DNA of 64,000 bases from Pseudomonas grimontii (GCF_007858185.1 NZ_VFES01000001.1:310001-374000); one strand, 5' to 3'; shown: positions 28,251 to 39,288, counted from the first letter of the stretch. The notes: generated by a model from the letters alone, not told the origin. A program made the numbers and translations.

Positions 28251-29375
28251 GTGCGAATAGCGCTTTTGTTGTCGGCTTGCCTGCTGTGCCTGAATGCCCA
28301 GGCGGCACCGGTGGATGTAGCCAGCCTGGACCGTGGCACCTGGCCGGAAAAACTCAGCAGCCCCGCGCTGTTCGATGTGGCTTCGCGCGCGGAAATCCTG
28401 ATGTTCGCCCACAGCCTGCTGGCCAGTGAATCCCTGGATGAAGCCGCACTCAAGCAGCGCCTGGGCTTGAAGATCATCAACCTGGCCGCCATTGACGACC
28501 TGCGCCGCGAGCTTTGGCAGCGGTTGTTGGAGAACTACACCTTCGCCCAGCAAAGTTGCGAAGTCGACGCCTCGTTCTGCTACCTGGTGGAGAGCATGGA
28601 CGACCTGCGAGAGCAGGCCGGCAAGTTGGCGATCAGCGAAGACTCCTTCTATATAGGCTGGGCAGCACCCAGCCATGCCTTCCATGAGCGCTATCTGGAC
28701 GAACTGCTGCGCAAGGCCGCGCTGTTTCCGCAGATCAGCAGCGAAGTCGCGCGGTTTGGCGACCATGAGCGCAATGGCGATGAGTTCAACGACCGCCTCT
28801 TCCTGCTGACCTTCGACGGCGGTCCGGCACCCGTCAGCGGTAATACCGACTGGCTCGCCGACTACCTGCGCAAGCAGAAGATGAACGCCACCTTCTTTGT
28901 CCTCGGCAGCAGCCTGCAAAACCGCGTGGAGCGCAGTTCCGCCGCGGAGGTGGAGGCGTTGTACCAGGGCCAGTGCGTCGGTACCCAAGGCTGGCAGTAC
29001 CGTTCCCACAGCCATTGGGTGGACTGGCAAGGCTCCATCACCCGCAGCGCGCAGTTGGTGCAGAACCTGATGCCGGAAAACTACGTGCCGCTGTTCCGTC
29101 CGCCTTACGGGCAACGTCGCGCGGACAGCCAGGGCTTCTTCCAGTCCCAGGGCTTGCAGGTGGCGTTATGGGACATCGATTCCCAGGACGAGCCGGGCAA
29201 GCTCAAGGCCGATGAGTCGGCGCAGCGGGTGCTCACATTGATGCTGTTGTGGCGCAAAGGCGTGATTGTGTTTCACGACACCCAGGACAAGGCGCGGGTG
29301 GCCTTGCCGATGTTGCTGCAGGCAACGGCGCAAAGCGGGCTGGGTTGGCAGGACTGCCGGGAAGCATTTCGTTAA
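28251..29375 (+). CDS. Polysaccharide deacetylase-like (NodB homology) periplasmic protein, altered metal site
   Basis: The protein is about 374 residues from the GTG at 28251, preceded by GGGAG; it begins with a signal peptide ending LNAQAAP. An N-terminal helical domain of about 180 residues is followed by a NodB-like half. Motif 1 is TFDGGP (187-192) where active enzymes have TFDDGP, so the metal-binding Asp is replaced by Gly. Motif 2 is RSHSHWVDW (251-259), which lacks the usual HxxxH spacing. Motif 3 RPPYG and the late FHDT are intact. It may be an atypical or inactive deacetylase. Confidence 0.8.
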   Translation: MRIALLLSACLLCLNAQAAPVDVASLDRGTWPEKLSSPALFDVASRAEILMFAHSLLASESLDEAALKQRLGLKIINLAAIDDLRRELWQRLLENYTFAQQSCEVDASFCYLVESMDDLREQAGKLAISEDSFYIGWAAPSHAFHERYLDELLRKAALFPQISSEVARFGDHERNGDEFNDRLFLLTFDGGPAPVSGNTDWLADYLRKQKMNATFFVLGSSLQNRVERSSAAEVEALYQGQCVGTQGWQYRSHSHWVDWQGSITRSAQLVQNLMPENYVPLFRPPYGQRRADSQGFFQSQGLQVALWDIDSQDEPGKLKADESAQRVLTLMLLWRKGVIVFHDTQDKARVALPMLLQATAQSGLGWQDCREAFR

Positions 29376-29722
29376 AAAGATGAAGTGCCCGGCCCTGTTG
29401 GGTGCGAGGCATTTTTGCACTGATTTTTTGCGACATTTCGATGCAGGCGGACTTCCGACTTTAACGGTGCATCGAGCACTCGGCTAGTGCTATTCGTCAT
29501 CCTGAAAAATAAACTTCAAAAAAGCGTCAAAGTGCTTTTTCCTGTCATGGGTTTTGCGGTATTACGAAGTCAGATCGCCGAAACCTGCAACACAGGTGGC
29601 GTCTTCCAAGACTCCTCATGTGGGCACTGCGCTTGACGTCACTCAGGTGCAGTCGGTGGTCGAATCGAGGCGCAGCACTGTCGTGGTATTGCGTCGACTG
29701 GCTCCCACAAAGGTGACCGAGT
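29376..29722. other. Intergenic leader before phoH, no gene seen
   Basis: About 350 nt with no protein-like ORF. The half next to the phoH ATG is GC-rich with several short complementary stretches and could be a structured 5' leader. No recognised riboswitch was identified. Confidence 0.5.
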
Positions 29723-31117
29723 ATGGATGATCATGGACGCACCCCTTCTTCCGACCAGCCAATCCTTTATGTGCTTGATACCAATGTATTGATCCACGAT
29801 CCAAACGCACTGCTTAACTTCGAAGAACACCACGTCGCTATCCCGATGATCGTGCTTGAGGAGCTCGACAAACTCAAAAGCGGGCACCACAGCGTGGCTG
29901 CCGAATGCCGCCAGGCTATCCGCCTGATCGACAAGACCCTGGGCGAAGCGTCACCCGAGGACGTTGAAGTCGGCGTGCCGATCCAGCGCGGCAAGAGCGG
30001 ACCCAAGGGCTTGCTGTCGATTCTGATGAGCAAGCGCAGCGAGCCCAACAGCCTGCTGCCGGAAAACCTCAACGACAACAAAATCATCAACCAATTGATC
30101 GACCTGCACGCTCGCGACAAGGACCTGCGCGTGGTGCTGGTGACCAAAGACATCAATATGCGCCTCAAGGCACGAGCGTGTGGGATCGCTGCCGAGGACT
30201 ACAGTACCGACCAACTGGTCGACGACGTGTCGATGCTGTCCCGTGGTTATCACATGATGACCGGCTCGTTCTGGGACCGTGTCAGCAAGGTCGAAACCCG
30301 TCAGGACCATGGCCGCACCTGGCACCAGGTGCAGTTGATCGACAACCTGCCGGCTGTGCATATCAATGAATTCATCGTCGACGAGCAGGGCTTCGTGGGC
30401 TGGATCAAAGAGATCCAGGTCGACAAGCTGCTGATTCTCGACCTGCATCAGGAACCCCTGTTGCACCAGGAAGCCTGGGGCCTGAAACCGCGTGACATCT
30501 ACCAGAGCCTGGCGCTGTATGCGCTGCTCGACCCGGACATCCACCTGGTCAACCTGACCGGCGCTGCCGGTTCCGGTAAAACCATCCTCGCCCTGGCCGC
30601 CGCCATCGAGCAGACCATGGTGACCAAGCGCTATCGCCGCATCATCGCCACTCGCTCCGTGCAGGGCCTGGACCAGGAAATCGGCTTTTTGCCCGGTACC
30701 GAGGCGGAAAAAATGGAGCCGTGGCTGGGGGCGATCACCGACAACCTCGAAGCCTTGCACATGGATGACGAAAACACCCATGGCAGCGTCGACTACATCC
30801 TCAGCAAAGTGCCGTTGCAGTTCAAATCCCTCAACTACATCCGAGGTCGCAGCTTCCAGCAAAGCCTGATTTTGATCGATGAATGCCAGAACCTGACCCC
30901 GCACCAGATGAAAACCATCATCACCCGTGCCGGCGCCGGTTCCAAAGTGGTGTGCCTGGGCAACCTGGCACAGATCGACACCCCTTACCTGTCCGCGACC
31001 AGCTCCGGGCTGACTTACCTGACGGAACGCTTCAAGGATTTCCCGAACGGCGTGCATATTGCGCTGCAAGGGGTGCCTCGCTCGATTCTGGCTGAATATG
31101 CAGAGTCGCATCTCTGA
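29723..31117 (+). CDS. PhoH family protein with N-terminal PIN domain (PhoH2/YlaK type)
   Basis: This 464-residue protein has a PIN nuclease domain (about 12-150) with the first acidic residue in YVLDTNVLIHDP, a linker, and a PhoH ATPase domain with Walker A GAAGSGKT and Walker B LILIDECQN. PIN-PhoH fusions are ATP-dependent RNA helicase/ribonucleases. It stands alone behind a 350-nt leader and is followed by a strong stem-loop. Typical Pseudomonas core gene near moaC. Confidence 0.92.
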   Translation: MDDHGRTPSSDQPILYVLDTNVLIHDPNALLNFEEHHVAIPMIVLEELDKLKSGHHSVAAECRQAIRLIDKTLGEASPEDVEVGVPIQRGKSGPKGLLSILMSKRSEPNSLLPENLNDNKIINQLIDLHARDKDLRVVLVTKDINMRLKARACGIAAEDYSTDQLVDDVSMLSRGYHMMTGSFWDRVSKVETRQDHGRTWHQVQLIDNLPAVHINEFIVDEQGFVGWIKEIQVDKLLILDLHQEPLLHQEAWGLKPRDIYQSLALYALLDPDIHLVNLTGAAGSGKTILALAAAIEQTMVTKRYRRIIATRSVQGLDQEIGFLPGTEAEKMEPWLGAITDNLEALHMDDENTHGSVDYILSKVPLQFKSLNYIRGRSFQQSLILIDECQNLTPHQMKTIITRAGAGSKVVCLGNLAQIDTPYLSATSSGLTYLTERFKDFPNGVHIALQGVPRSILAEYAESHL

Positions 31118-31129
31118 GTAGCAAGCTTT

Positions 31130-31194
31130 AAGCTACAAGCTGCAAGTGGGTCCTGTGAGCTTTTCACTTGCCGCTTGCAGCTTGTAGCTTTTTT
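31130..31194 (+). terminator. Stem-loop terminator after phoH, repeat-family member
   Basis: The arm AAGCTACAAGCTGCAAG (31130-31146) pairs perfectly with 31174-31190, and the stem is followed by a T-run at 31189-31194. It is placed to end the phoH transcript 12 nt after the stop. The arm belongs to the same repeat family as 25054-25119. Confidence 0.8.
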
Positions 31195-31213
31195 GCTGCC
31201 TCAAGGAGGCCTC

Positions 31214-31687
31214 GTGCTAACTCATCTCGATTCCCAAGGTCGCGCCCATATGGTCGACGTCACCGACAAGTCCGTGACGTTCCGTGAGGCGGTGGCCGAA
31301 GCGCGGGTGCGCATGCTGCCCGAAACCCTGCAAATGATTGTCGACGGCGCCCATCCCAAGGGCGACGTGTTTGCCGTGGCCCGCATTGCCGGGATCCAGG
31401 CCGCGAAAAAAACCAGTGATTTGATCCCCCTGTGTCACCCGCTGATGTTGACCGGGGTCAAGGTCGAACTGAGTGCCGATGGCGCAGACTCGGTGCACAT
31501 CGTCGCGCGCTGCAAGCTGTCCGGGCAGACCGGCGTGGAGATGGAAGCGTTGACGGCGGCCAGTGTCGCCGCGCTGACGATTTACGATATGTGCAAGGCC
31601 GTGGATCGCGGCATGACCATCGAAAACATTCGCCTGCTGGAAAAGCTCGGCGGTAAAAGCGGGCATTTCAAGGCGGATGGACAATGA
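31214..31687 (+). CDS. moaC: Cyclic pyranopterin monophosphate synthase MoaC
   Basis: The protein is about 157 residues from the GTG at 31214, with AAGGAGG at 31203-31209; an upstream ATG-like extension lies in the terminator. It has the conserved core [20 protein letters not shown] and [22 protein letters not shown], with the active-site Lys in the segment AVDRGMTI. It makes cPMP in molybdenum cofactor synthesis. It overlaps moaD by 4 nt. Confidence 0.95.
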   Translation: MLTHLDSQGRAHMVDVTDKSVTFREAVAEARVRMLPETLQMIVDGAHPKGDVFAVARIAGIQAAKKTSDLIPLCHPLMLTGVKVELSADGADSVHIVARCKLSGQTGVEMEALTAASVAALTIYDMCKAVDRGMTIENIRLLEKLGGKSGHFKADGQ

Positions 31688-31926
31688 GCATCAACGTACT
31701 GTTTTTCGCGCGTTACAGCGAAAAAATAGGCCTGGATTCACTTGAGATGGAAGGCGATTTCGCCACTGTCGATGCCGTGCGCCAGGCGTTGGCCGGCGAT
31801 CCGGGCTTTGAAGTGCTCAACGAAACCAGCTTGATGTGTGCCCGCAACCAGGAGTTGTGCGCTCTCGACGAGCCGTTGCAGGCCGGTGATGAAGTCGCGT
31901 TCTTCCCGCCCGTGACCGGAGGCTGA
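31684..31926 (+). CDS. moaD: Molybdopterin synthase small subunit MoaD
   Basis: This 80-residue ubiquitin-fold protein ends in the diagnostic Gly-Gly (PPVTGG), which is thiocarboxylated to supply sulfur for molybdopterin. Its ATG overlaps the moaC stop (ATGA), and moaE starts 2 nt later, so the three genes form one coupled unit. Confidence 0.95.
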   Translation: MSINVLFFARYSEKIGLDSLEMEGDFATVDAVRQALAGDPGFEVLNETSLMCARNQELCALDEPLQAGDEVAFFPPVTGG

Positions 31927-31928
31927 GC

Positions 31929-32378
31929 ATGGCCATTCGTGTACAGGTCGAGGCCTTTGACCCCGGCGCGGAAGTCAACGCCATGCACGCCGCGAATGTG
32001 GGCGTGGGCGCGGTGGTGAGTTTTGTCGGCTATGTGCGCGACTTCAACGAGGGCCGCGAGGTGGCGGGGATGTTCCTGGAACACTACCCCGGCATGACTG
32101 AAAAAGCTTTGGCCAAGATCGCCGTCGAAGCCGAGCAACGCTGGCCGCTGCTCAAGCTCGAAGTGCTGCATCGTATCGGTGCGCTGCAGCCGGGTGAGCC
32201 GATTGTGTTCGTGGCGGCCGCCAGTGCCCATCGCCAGGCGGCGTTCGATGCCTGTGCGTTTGTGATGGATTACCTGAAAACCCGTGCGCCGTTCTGGAAG
32301 AAGGAAAACACCAGCGAAGGTGCACATTGGGTGGAAGGACGGGACAGCGACCACGCTGCAGCGGATCGCTGGAAATAG
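31929..32378 (+). CDS. moaE: Molybdopterin synthase catalytic subunit MoaE
   Basis: This 149-residue protein has the MoaE motifs GAVVSFVGYVRDFNEG, LEHYPGMTEKAL and a C-terminal RAPFWKKE with the catalytic lysines. With MoaD it converts cPMP to molybdopterin. It is the last gene of moaCDE and is followed by a REPIN. Confidence 0.95.
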   Translation: MAIRVQVEAFDPGAEVNAMHAANVGVGAVVSFVGYVRDFNEGREVAGMFLEHYPGMTEKALAKIAVEAEQRWPLLKLEVLHRIGALQPGEPIVFVAAASAHRQAAFDACAFVMDYLKTRAPFWKKENTSEGAHWVEGRDSDHAAADRWK

Positions 32379-32399
32379 CCAGCCGAACACAGAACCAAA

Positions 32400-32488
32400 T
32401 GTGGGAGGGGGCTTGCTCCCGATAGCAGTGGGTCAGTCACTTTATCTGTGACTGACCCACTGCTATCGGGAGCAAGCCCCCTCCCACA
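32400..32488. repeat. REPIN between moaE and rhlB
   Basis: TGTGGGAGGGGGCTTGCTCC and its inverted copy flank an almost perfectly palindromic spacer (AGTGGGTCAGTCAC / GTGACTGACCCACT), making one long hairpin. It separates two convergent genes, so it may act as a two-way 3' structure. Confidence 0.9.
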
Positions 32489-32506
32489 TTTTTATTGCAT
32501 TTCAGC

Positions 32507-33964
32507 TTACGGGCGTTTGCGTTCTACAGCCCGCAGTAAGTGCGTTGGCGGTGTCTCGCAGCTGATCTTGCGCCCCAGCAAGGTCTCGATGGAAGGCAAC
32601 TGATACGAGTCATCCTCCCCGGCAAAGCTTATCGACACACCCGCTGCGCCCGCCCGGCCGGTGCGGCCGATACGGTGCACGTAGTCGTCCGGCACTTCCG
32701 GCAGGGTGAAGTTGATCACGTGGCTGATGCCGTCGATGTGAATCCCGCGCCCGGCCACGTCGGTGGCCACCAGCACGCGAATCTTGCCTTCGCGGAAGCC
32801 TTCCAGGGTCTTGATGCGCTTGTGTTGCGGCACGTCGCCGGACAGTTGCGCGGCGTTGACGCCATCGCGCACCAGGCGTTCTTCGATGCGACGCACTTCG
32901 TCCTTGCGGTTGGCGAATACCATCACGCGCTCCCAACCGTTGTCGTTGACCAGGTTATAGAGCAGCTTGTACTTGTCGGCACCGGCCACGGCGTAGATGT
33001 GCTGTTCGACGTTTTCGCTGGCGACGTTCAGTGCTTCGATCTCGACGATGGACGGGTCGGTGGTCCATTGCTTGGCGAGGTTCATCACGTCTTCGGTGAA
33101 GGTTGCGGAGAACAGCAGGGTCTGACGCTCGGCCTTTGGCGGGGTCTGGCGAATGATCTGACGCACTTGTGGGATGAAACCCATGTCGAGCATGCGGTCG
33201 GCTTCGTCCAGCACCATCACTTCGACCATGTCCAGGTGCACGTCGCCGCGCTGGTTGAAGTCCAGCAGGCGGCCAGGGGTGGCTACGAGGATGTCGCAAT
33301 GGCGGGCTTCGAGGTGCTTGAGCTGCTTGTCGAAGTCCATGCCGCCCACGAACGTCATCACGTTGAGGCCGGTGTACTTGGTCAGGTCGGCGGCGTCCTT
33401 GGCGATCTGCACCACCAGTTCACGGGTAGGCGCGATGATCAGCGCGCGCGGTTCACCCATGTAGCGTTCTTTCGGCGGCGGCGTTTGCAGCAGCTGGGTG
33501 ATGATCGAGATCAGGAACGCGGCGGTCTTGCCGGTGCCGGTCTGGGCACGGCCGATGGCATCTTTGCCGGCGAGGGTGAAGCCCAATACCTGTGCCTGGA
33601 TCGGCGTGCAGTACGGGAAACCCAGGTCCTGGATAGCGTGCATCAGTTCCGGGGCCAGTTTGAAATCGTGGAAGCGGGTCTTGCCTTCCTGGGGCTCGAC
33701 GACGAAGTCTTCGAGTTTCCACGGGATCACCGGCGGTTTCGGCGCGCGTTCCCGGCGAGGCTTGGGGGCGGGTGCGGCTTCAGCCTCAGGTTTTGCCTGT
33801 TCGGGCGGTGTCACCGTCGGTGTCTTCGGCTGGGCGACAGGTGCAGTCCGGCCTGGCTGTTGACCGTCATTGCGGCTGCCGGAGGAGGGGACAGGAGCAC
33901 TGGGAACAGGCGCGAGCGGCTCAGCCTCGCTTTTGCCGAACATCTTCTTGAGTGCTTTGAGCAC
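32507..33964 (-). CDS. rhlB: DEAD-box ATP-dependent RNA helicase RhlB
   Basis: This 485-residue protein starts at a GTG ([17 protein letters not shown]). A Pro/Ala/Lys-rich disordered region (about 15-90) precedes the helicase core. Motifs: [10 protein letters not shown] (I), APTREL (Ia), VLDEADRML (II), LFSATF (III), [10 protein letters not shown] (VI). RhlB is a helicase of the RNA degradosome. The long N-terminal extension is a feature of pseudomonad RhlB. Convergent with moaE. Confidence 0.9.
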   Translation of the reverse strand: MLKALKKMFGKSEAEPLAPVPSAPVPSSGSRNDGQQPGRTAPVAQPKTPTVTPPEQAKPEAEAAPAPKPRRERAPKPPVIPWKLEDFVVEPQEGKTRFHDFKLAPELMHAIQDLGFPYCTPIQAQVLGFTLAGKDAIGRAQTGTGKTAAFLISIITQLLQTPPPKERYMGEPRALIIAPTRELVVQIAKDAADLTKYTGLNVMTFVGGMDFDKQLKHLEARHCDILVATPGRLLDFNQRGDVHLDMVEVMVLDEADRMLDMGFIPQVRQIIRQTPPKAERQTLLFSATFTEDVMNLAKQWTTDPSIVEIEALNVASENVEQHIYAVAGADKYKLLYNLVNDNGWERVMVFANRKDEVRRIEERLVRDGVNAAQLSGDVPQHKRIKTLEGFREGKIRVLVATDVAGRGIHIDGISHVINFTLPEVPDDYVHRIGRTGRAGAAGVSISFAGEDDSYQLPSIETLLGRKISCETPPTHLLRAVERKRP

Positions 33965-34066
33965 GGTGATCTCATTAATTGGTTAAGGAATATACGCCGG
34001 CCAGTGTAATGCAAGAATCGGGCGCGGCGTAGTGCGTCTGTCATACGGCTACATAAACGTGGGTTT

Positions 34067-34951
<885 letters not shown>

Positions 34952-35068
34952 TTATCGCGAAAGCCTCATGCCGCTTGACCCTAAAAAAAGCCAACACGGG
35001 TCGATATCGCCTCATAAGGGTGCGCTGAGGTTGGAGCTTCGACACAACAAGAGCAACTGGAGGTTTGA

Positions 35069-36100
35069 ATGAAGGTATTGAAATCCACCCTGGCCATCGT
35101 TTGCGCGGCGGCCGTACTGGGTGTCAGTGGTTTCGCCCAGGCTGGCGCCACTCTGGACGCCGTGCAGAAGAAAGGCTTTGTGCAATGTGGCGTGAGTGAC
35201 GGCTTGCCGGGTTTCTCGGTACCGGATGCCAGCGGCAAGATCCTCGGGATCGATGCTGACGTTTGCCGTGCTGTGGCCGCTGCCGTTTTCGGCGACGCCA
35301 CCAAGGTCAAGTTCAGCCAGTTGAACGCCAAGGAGCGTTTCACCGCGCTTCAGTCCGGCGAAGTCGACATCCTGTCGCGTAACACCACCATGACCAGCTC
35401 CCGCGATGCGGGCATGGGTCTGAAATTCCCGGGCTTCATCACTTACTACGACGGCATCGGCTTCCTGGTTAACAACAAGCTGGGCGTCAAAAGTGCCAAA
35501 GAACTGGACGGTGCAACCATCTGCATCCAGGCCGGTACCACCACCGAGCTGAACGTTTCCGACTACTTCCGTGGCAACAACCTCAAATACACCCCGATCA
35601 CCTTCGACACCTCCGATGAAAGCGCCAAGTCGCTGGAATCCGGCCGTTGCGACGTACTGACCTCCGACAAGTCCCAACTGTTCGCCCAGCGCAGCAAGCT
35701 GGCCGCGCCGAAGGACTACGTGGTTCTGCCGGAAACCATTTCCAAGGAACCGCTGGGCCCGGTCGTGCGTAACGGCGATGACGAGTGGCTGGCCATCGTG
35801 CGCTGGGTTGGCTACGCCATGCTCAACGCTGAAGAAGCCGGTATCACCTCCAAAAACGTTGAAGCTGAAGCCAAGTCCACCAAGAACCCGGACGTTGCAC
35901 GTCTGCTCGGTGCTGACGGCGAATACGGCAAAGACCTGAAAGTGAAGAAAGATTGGGTCGTACAGATCGTCAAGCAAGTCGGTAACTACGGTGAAGTGTT
36001 CGAGCGCAACCTGGGCAAGAGCACCCCGCTGGAAATCGACCGTGGCCTGAACGCGCTGTGGAACGCTGGCGGCATTCAATACGCACCCCCTGTGCGCTGA
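35069..36100 (+). CDS. aapJ: General L-amino acid ABC transporter, substrate-binding protein
   Basis: This 343-residue protein has a signal peptide ending GFAQAGAT and a type-3 solute-binding fold (VQCGVSDGLPGFSVPDASGK, then DVCRAVAAAVFGD). It closely fits AapJ of the general amino-acid permease. GGAGGT lies nine bases before the ATG. It is the first gene of aapJQMP, separated from aapQ by a short stem-loop. Confidence 0.93.
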   Translation: MKVLKSTLAIVCAAAVLGVSGFAQAGATLDAVQKKGFVQCGVSDGLPGFSVPDASGKILGIDADVCRAVAAAVFGDATKVKFSQLNAKERFTALQSGEVDILSRNTTMTSSRDAGMGLKFPGFITYYDGIGFLVNNKLGVKSAKELDGATICIQAGTTTELNVSDYFRGNNLKYTPITFDTSDESAKSLESGRCDVLTSDKSQLFAQRSKLAAPKDYVVLPETISKEPLGPVVRNGDDEWLAIVRWVGYAMLNAEEAGITSKNVEAEAKSTKNPDVARLLGADGEYGKDLKVKKDWVVQIVKQVGNYGEVFERNLGKSTPLEIDRGLNALWNAGGIQYAPPVR

Positions 36101-36115
36101 TCGCTGATGGTTCTG

Positions 36116-36142
36116 TCACCCGGTGGGCCAACCGCCGGGTGA
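36116..36142 (+). other. Stem-loop between aapJ and aapQ
   Basis: TCACCCGG (36116-36123) and CCGGGTGA (36135-36142) form a perfect 8-bp stem with an 11-nt loop, with no T-run. Such intercistronic hairpins after a binding-protein gene often protect the upstream message and lower expression of the permease genes. Confidence 0.6.
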
Positions 36143-36172
36143 TGTTCTGTTCCATTATTTTCGGGGCACTTC

Positions 36173-37354
36173 ATGCAAAAACAAATCGGCGCACCAAAGC
36201 AGAAGCTCAGCTTCAGCGATCCCAAAGTGCGTGCGTGGCTCTTCCAGATCATCACGATTGTGGCGGTGATCTCGCTGGGCTGGTACCTCTTCGACAATAC
36301 CCAGACCAACCTTCAACACCGGGGCATTACCTCGGGTTTCGACTTTCTTGAGCGCAGTGCCGGCTTCGGTATCGCGCAGCATTTGATCGACTACACCGAA
36401 TCGGACAGCTATGCCCGCGTCTTTGTAATCGGCTTGCTCAACACCTTGCTGGTGACCGTGATCGGTGTGGTCCTGGCGACGCTGCTCGGCTTCATCATTG
36501 GCGTGGCGCGCCTGTCACCGAACTGGATGATCAACAAGCTGGCGACCGTGTATGTGGAAGTGTTCCGCAACATTCCGCCGCTGCTGCAAATTCTGTTCTG
36601 GTACTTCGCGGTGTTCCTGACCATGCCGGGGCCACGCAACAGCCATAACTTCGGCGACACCTTCTTTGTCAGCAGCCGTGGCCTGAACATGCCGGCAGCG
36701 CTGGCCGCTGACGGGTTCTGGCCGTTTGTGGCCAGCATCGTGGTTGCCATCGTCGCAATCGTGCTGATGGCGCGTTGGGCCAATAAGCGCTTTGAGGCGA
36801 CCGGCGTACCGTTCCACAAGTTCTGGGCGGGCCTGGCGCTGTTTATCGTGATCCCGGCGTTGTGCGCCTTGATCTTCGGCGTGCCGCTGCACTGGGAAAT
36901 GCCAAAGCTTTCAGGCTTCAACTTTGTCGGCGGCTGGGTACTGATCCCTGAACTGCTGGCGCTGACCCTGGCGCTTACCGTGTACACCGCGGCGTTTATC
37001 GCCGAGATCGTGCGCTCGGGCATCAAGTCCGTCAGCCACGGCCAGACCGAAGCTGCGCGCTCCCTGGGCCTGCGCCCTGGGCCGACGCTGCGCAAGGTCA
37101 TCATCCCGCAAGCCCTGCGGGTGATCATTCCGCCGCTGACCAGCCAGTACTTGAACCTGGCGAAGAACTCGTCGCTGGCCGCCGGTATCGGCTACCCGGA
37201 AATGGTTTCGCTGTTTGCCGGCACGGTGCTCAACCAGACCGGCCAGGCGATCGAAGTCATTGCCATCACCATGAGCGTGTACCTGGCGATCAGCATCAGC
37301 ATTTCCCTGCTGATGAACTGGTACAACAAGCGCATTGCGCTGATCGAGCGGTGA
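36173..37354 (+). CDS. aapQ: General L-amino acid ABC transporter, permease AapQ
   Basis: This 393-residue inner-membrane protein has about eight helices. The binding-protein-dependent permease signature (EAA loop) is near residues 285-315: GQTEAARSLGLRPGPTLRKV, then IIPQALRVIIPPL. AapQ-type permeases have the long region between the first helices and the EAA domain, as seen here. It pairs with AapM. Confidence 0.93.
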   Translation: MQKQIGAPKQKLSFSDPKVRAWLFQIITIVAVISLGWYLFDNTQTNLQHRGITSGFDFLERSAGFGIAQHLIDYTESDSYARVFVIGLLNTLLVTVIGVVLATLLGFIIGVARLSPNWMINKLATVYVEVFRNIPPLLQILFWYFAVFLTMPGPRNSHNFGDTFFVSSRGLNMPAALAADGFWPFVASIVVAIVAIVLMARWANKRFEATGVPFHKFWAGLALFIVIPALCALIFGVPLHWEMPKLSGFNFVGGWVLIPELLALTLALTVYTAAFIAEIVRSGIKSVSHGQTEAARSLGLRPGPTLRKVIIPQALRVIIPPLTSQYLNLAKNSSLAAGIGYPEMVSLFAGTVLNQTGQAIEVIAITMSVYLAISISISLLMNWYNKRIALIER

Positions 37355-37364
37355 GGAAACGCAC

Positions 37365-38462
37365 ATGAGTTCGCATACTTTCAAACCTGATATGCCGCCG
37401 CCGAGCAAAGTCTTCGGACCGATGGCCTGGATGCGTGCCAACCTGTTTTCCAGTTGGCTCAATACCCTGCTGACGCTGTTGGCGTTTTACCTGATCTACC
37501 TGGTGGTGCCGCCGATCCTGCAGTGGGCCATCCTCGATGCCAACTGGGTCGGCACCACGCGCGCCGATTGCACCAAAGAGGGCGCGTGCTGGGTGTTTAT
37601 CCAGCAGCGCTTCGGGCAGTTCATGTACGGCTACTACCCCGGCGACCTGCGCTGGCGTGTGGACCTGACCGTGTGGCTGGCCATTGTCGGTGTGGCGCCG
37701 TTGTTCATCTCGCGTTTTCCACGCAAGGCGGTCTACGGCCTGAGCTTTTTGGTGCTGTACCCGATCATCGCGTTTTTCCTGCTGCACGGCGGGATCTTCG
37801 GCTTGACCAACGTGGCCACCAGCCAATGGGGCGGCCTGATGCTGACCCTGGTCATCGCCACTGTCGGCATCGCCGGTGCCTTGCCTCTGGGCATTGTGCT
37901 GGCCTTGGGGCGGCGCTCGAACATGCCGGCGATTCGTGTGGTCTGCGTGACCTTCATCGAGTTCTGGCGCGGCGTGCCGTTGATCACGGTGCTGTTCATG
38001 TCTTCGGTGATGCTGCCGCTGTTCCTGCCTGAAGGCATGGGCATCGACAAGCTGCTGCGGGCGTTGATCGGTGTGATCCTGTTCCAGTCGGCCTACGTGG
38101 CCGAGGTGGTGCGCGGTGGTTTGCAGGCGATCCCTAAAGGTCAGTACGAAGCGGCCGCGGCGATGGGCCTGGGTTACTGGCGCAGCATGGGCCTGGTGAT
38201 TCTGCCGCAAGCCCTGAAGATGGTAATCCCGGGCATCGTCAACACGTTTATCGCGTTGTTCAAGGACACGAGCCTGGTGATCATCATCGGTTTGTTCGAC
38301 CTGCTCAACAGCGTCAAGCAAGCCGCCGCCGACCCGAAATGGTTGGGTATGGCCACTGAAGGCTACGTGTTCGCCGCCCTGGTGTTCTGGATTTTCTGTT
38401 TTGGTATGTCGCGCTATTCCATTCATTTGGAACATAAGCTCGACACAGGCCACAAGCGTTAG
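37365..38462 (+). CDS. aapM: General L-amino acid ABC transporter, permease AapM
   Basis: This 365-residue multi-pass protein has an EAA loop [20 protein letters not shown] followed by [15 protein letters not shown]. The hydrophobic N-terminal extension and length fit AapM. It begins 10 nt after aapQ and ends 11 nt before aapP, consistent with one operon. Confidence 0.93.
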   Translation: MSSHTFKPDMPPPSKVFGPMAWMRANLFSSWLNTLLTLLAFYLIYLVVPPILQWAILDANWVGTTRADCTKEGACWVFIQQRFGQFMYGYYPGDLRWRVDLTVWLAIVGVAPLFISRFPRKAVYGLSFLVLYPIIAFFLLHGGIFGLTNVATSQWGGLMLTLVIATVGIAGALPLGIVLALGRRSNMPAIRVVCVTFIEFWRGVPLITVLFMSSVMLPLFLPEGMGIDKLLRALIGVILFQSAYVAEVVRGGLQAIPKGQYEAAAAMGLGYWRSMGLVILPQALKMVIPGIVNTFIALFKDTSLVIIIGLFDLLNSVKQAAADPKWLGMATEGYVFAALVFWIFCFGMSRYSIHLEHKLDTGHKR

Positions 38463-38473
38463 GAGTTGTTGTT

Positions 38474-39238
38474 ATGAGCGAAGCGATCAAACAGCCTGTG
38501 AGCCCTGAAGGCATTATCCAGATGCAGGGCGTCAACAAGTGGTACGGCCAGTTCCACGTGTTGAAAGACATCAACCTCAACGTCAAGCAGGGCGAGCGTA
38601 TTGTGCTGTGCGGCCCGTCGGGTTCTGGCAAGTCCACCACCATCCGCTGCCTCAACCGTCTGGAAGAGCACCAGCAGGGCCGCATCGTGGTCGATGGCGT
38701 GGAGCTGACCAACGACCTCAAGCAGATCGAAGCGATCCGCCGTGAAGTCGGCATGGTGTTCCAGCACTTCAACCTGTTCCCGCACCTGACCATCCTGCAG
38801 AACTGCACGCTGGCGCCGATGTGGGTGCGCAAGATGCCCAAGCGCAAGGCCGAGGAAATCGCCATGCACTACCTGGAGCGTGTGCGCATCCCGGAGCAGG
38901 CCCACAAGTTTCCGGGGCAATTGTCCGGCGGCCAGCAACAGCGTGTGGCGATTGCCCGCGCCCTGTGCATGAAACCGAAAATCATGCTGTTCGACGAGCC
39001 GACCTCGGCCCTTGACCCGGAAATGGTCAAGGAAGTGCTCGACACCATGATCGGCCTGGCCGAAGACGGCATGACCATGTTGTGCGTAACCCACGAAATG
39101 GGCTTCGCCCGCACCGTGGCCAACCGCGTGATCTTCATGGACAAGGGCGAGATCGTGGAACAGGCGGCGCCGAATGACTTCTTCGACAACCCGCAGAATG
39201 ACCGGACCAAGTTGTTCTTGAGCCAGATCCTGCATTGA
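38474..39238 (+). CDS. aapP: General L-amino acid ABC transporter, ATPase AapP
   Basis: This 254-residue ATPase has Walker [11 protein letters not shown]-loop [10 protein letters not shown], signature LSGGQQQR, Walker [13 protein letters not shown] and the switch His in VTHEMGFA. It energises AapQM. AGGAGTTGTT precedes the ATG. A clear terminator follows the gene. Confidence 0.95.
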   Translation: MSEAIKQPVSPEGIIQMQGVNKWYGQFHVLKDINLNVKQGERIVLCGPSGSGKSTTIRCLNRLEEHQQGRIVVDGVELTNDLKQIEAIRREVGMVFQHFNLFPHLTILQNCTLAPMWVRKMPKRKAEEIAMHYLERVRIPEQAHKFPGQLSGGQQQRVAIARALCMKPKIMLFDEPTSALDPEMVKEVLDTMIGLAEDGMTMLCVTHEMGFARTVANRVIFMDKGEIVEQAAPNDFFDNPQNDRTKLFLSQILH

Positions 39239-39251
39239 TTGACGTTTGAAA

Positions 39252-39282
39252 AAATAAACCCGGCCAGGCCGGGTTTATTTTT
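39252..39282 (+). terminator. Rho-independent terminator after aapP
   Basis: The perfect stem AAATAAACCCGGCC (39252-39265) pairs with 39267-39280 across one base and is followed by further Ts. With A-runs on the other side it can work in both directions, so it may also end mqsA transcription from the right. Confidence 0.92.
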
Positions 39283-39288
39283 GTCTGT

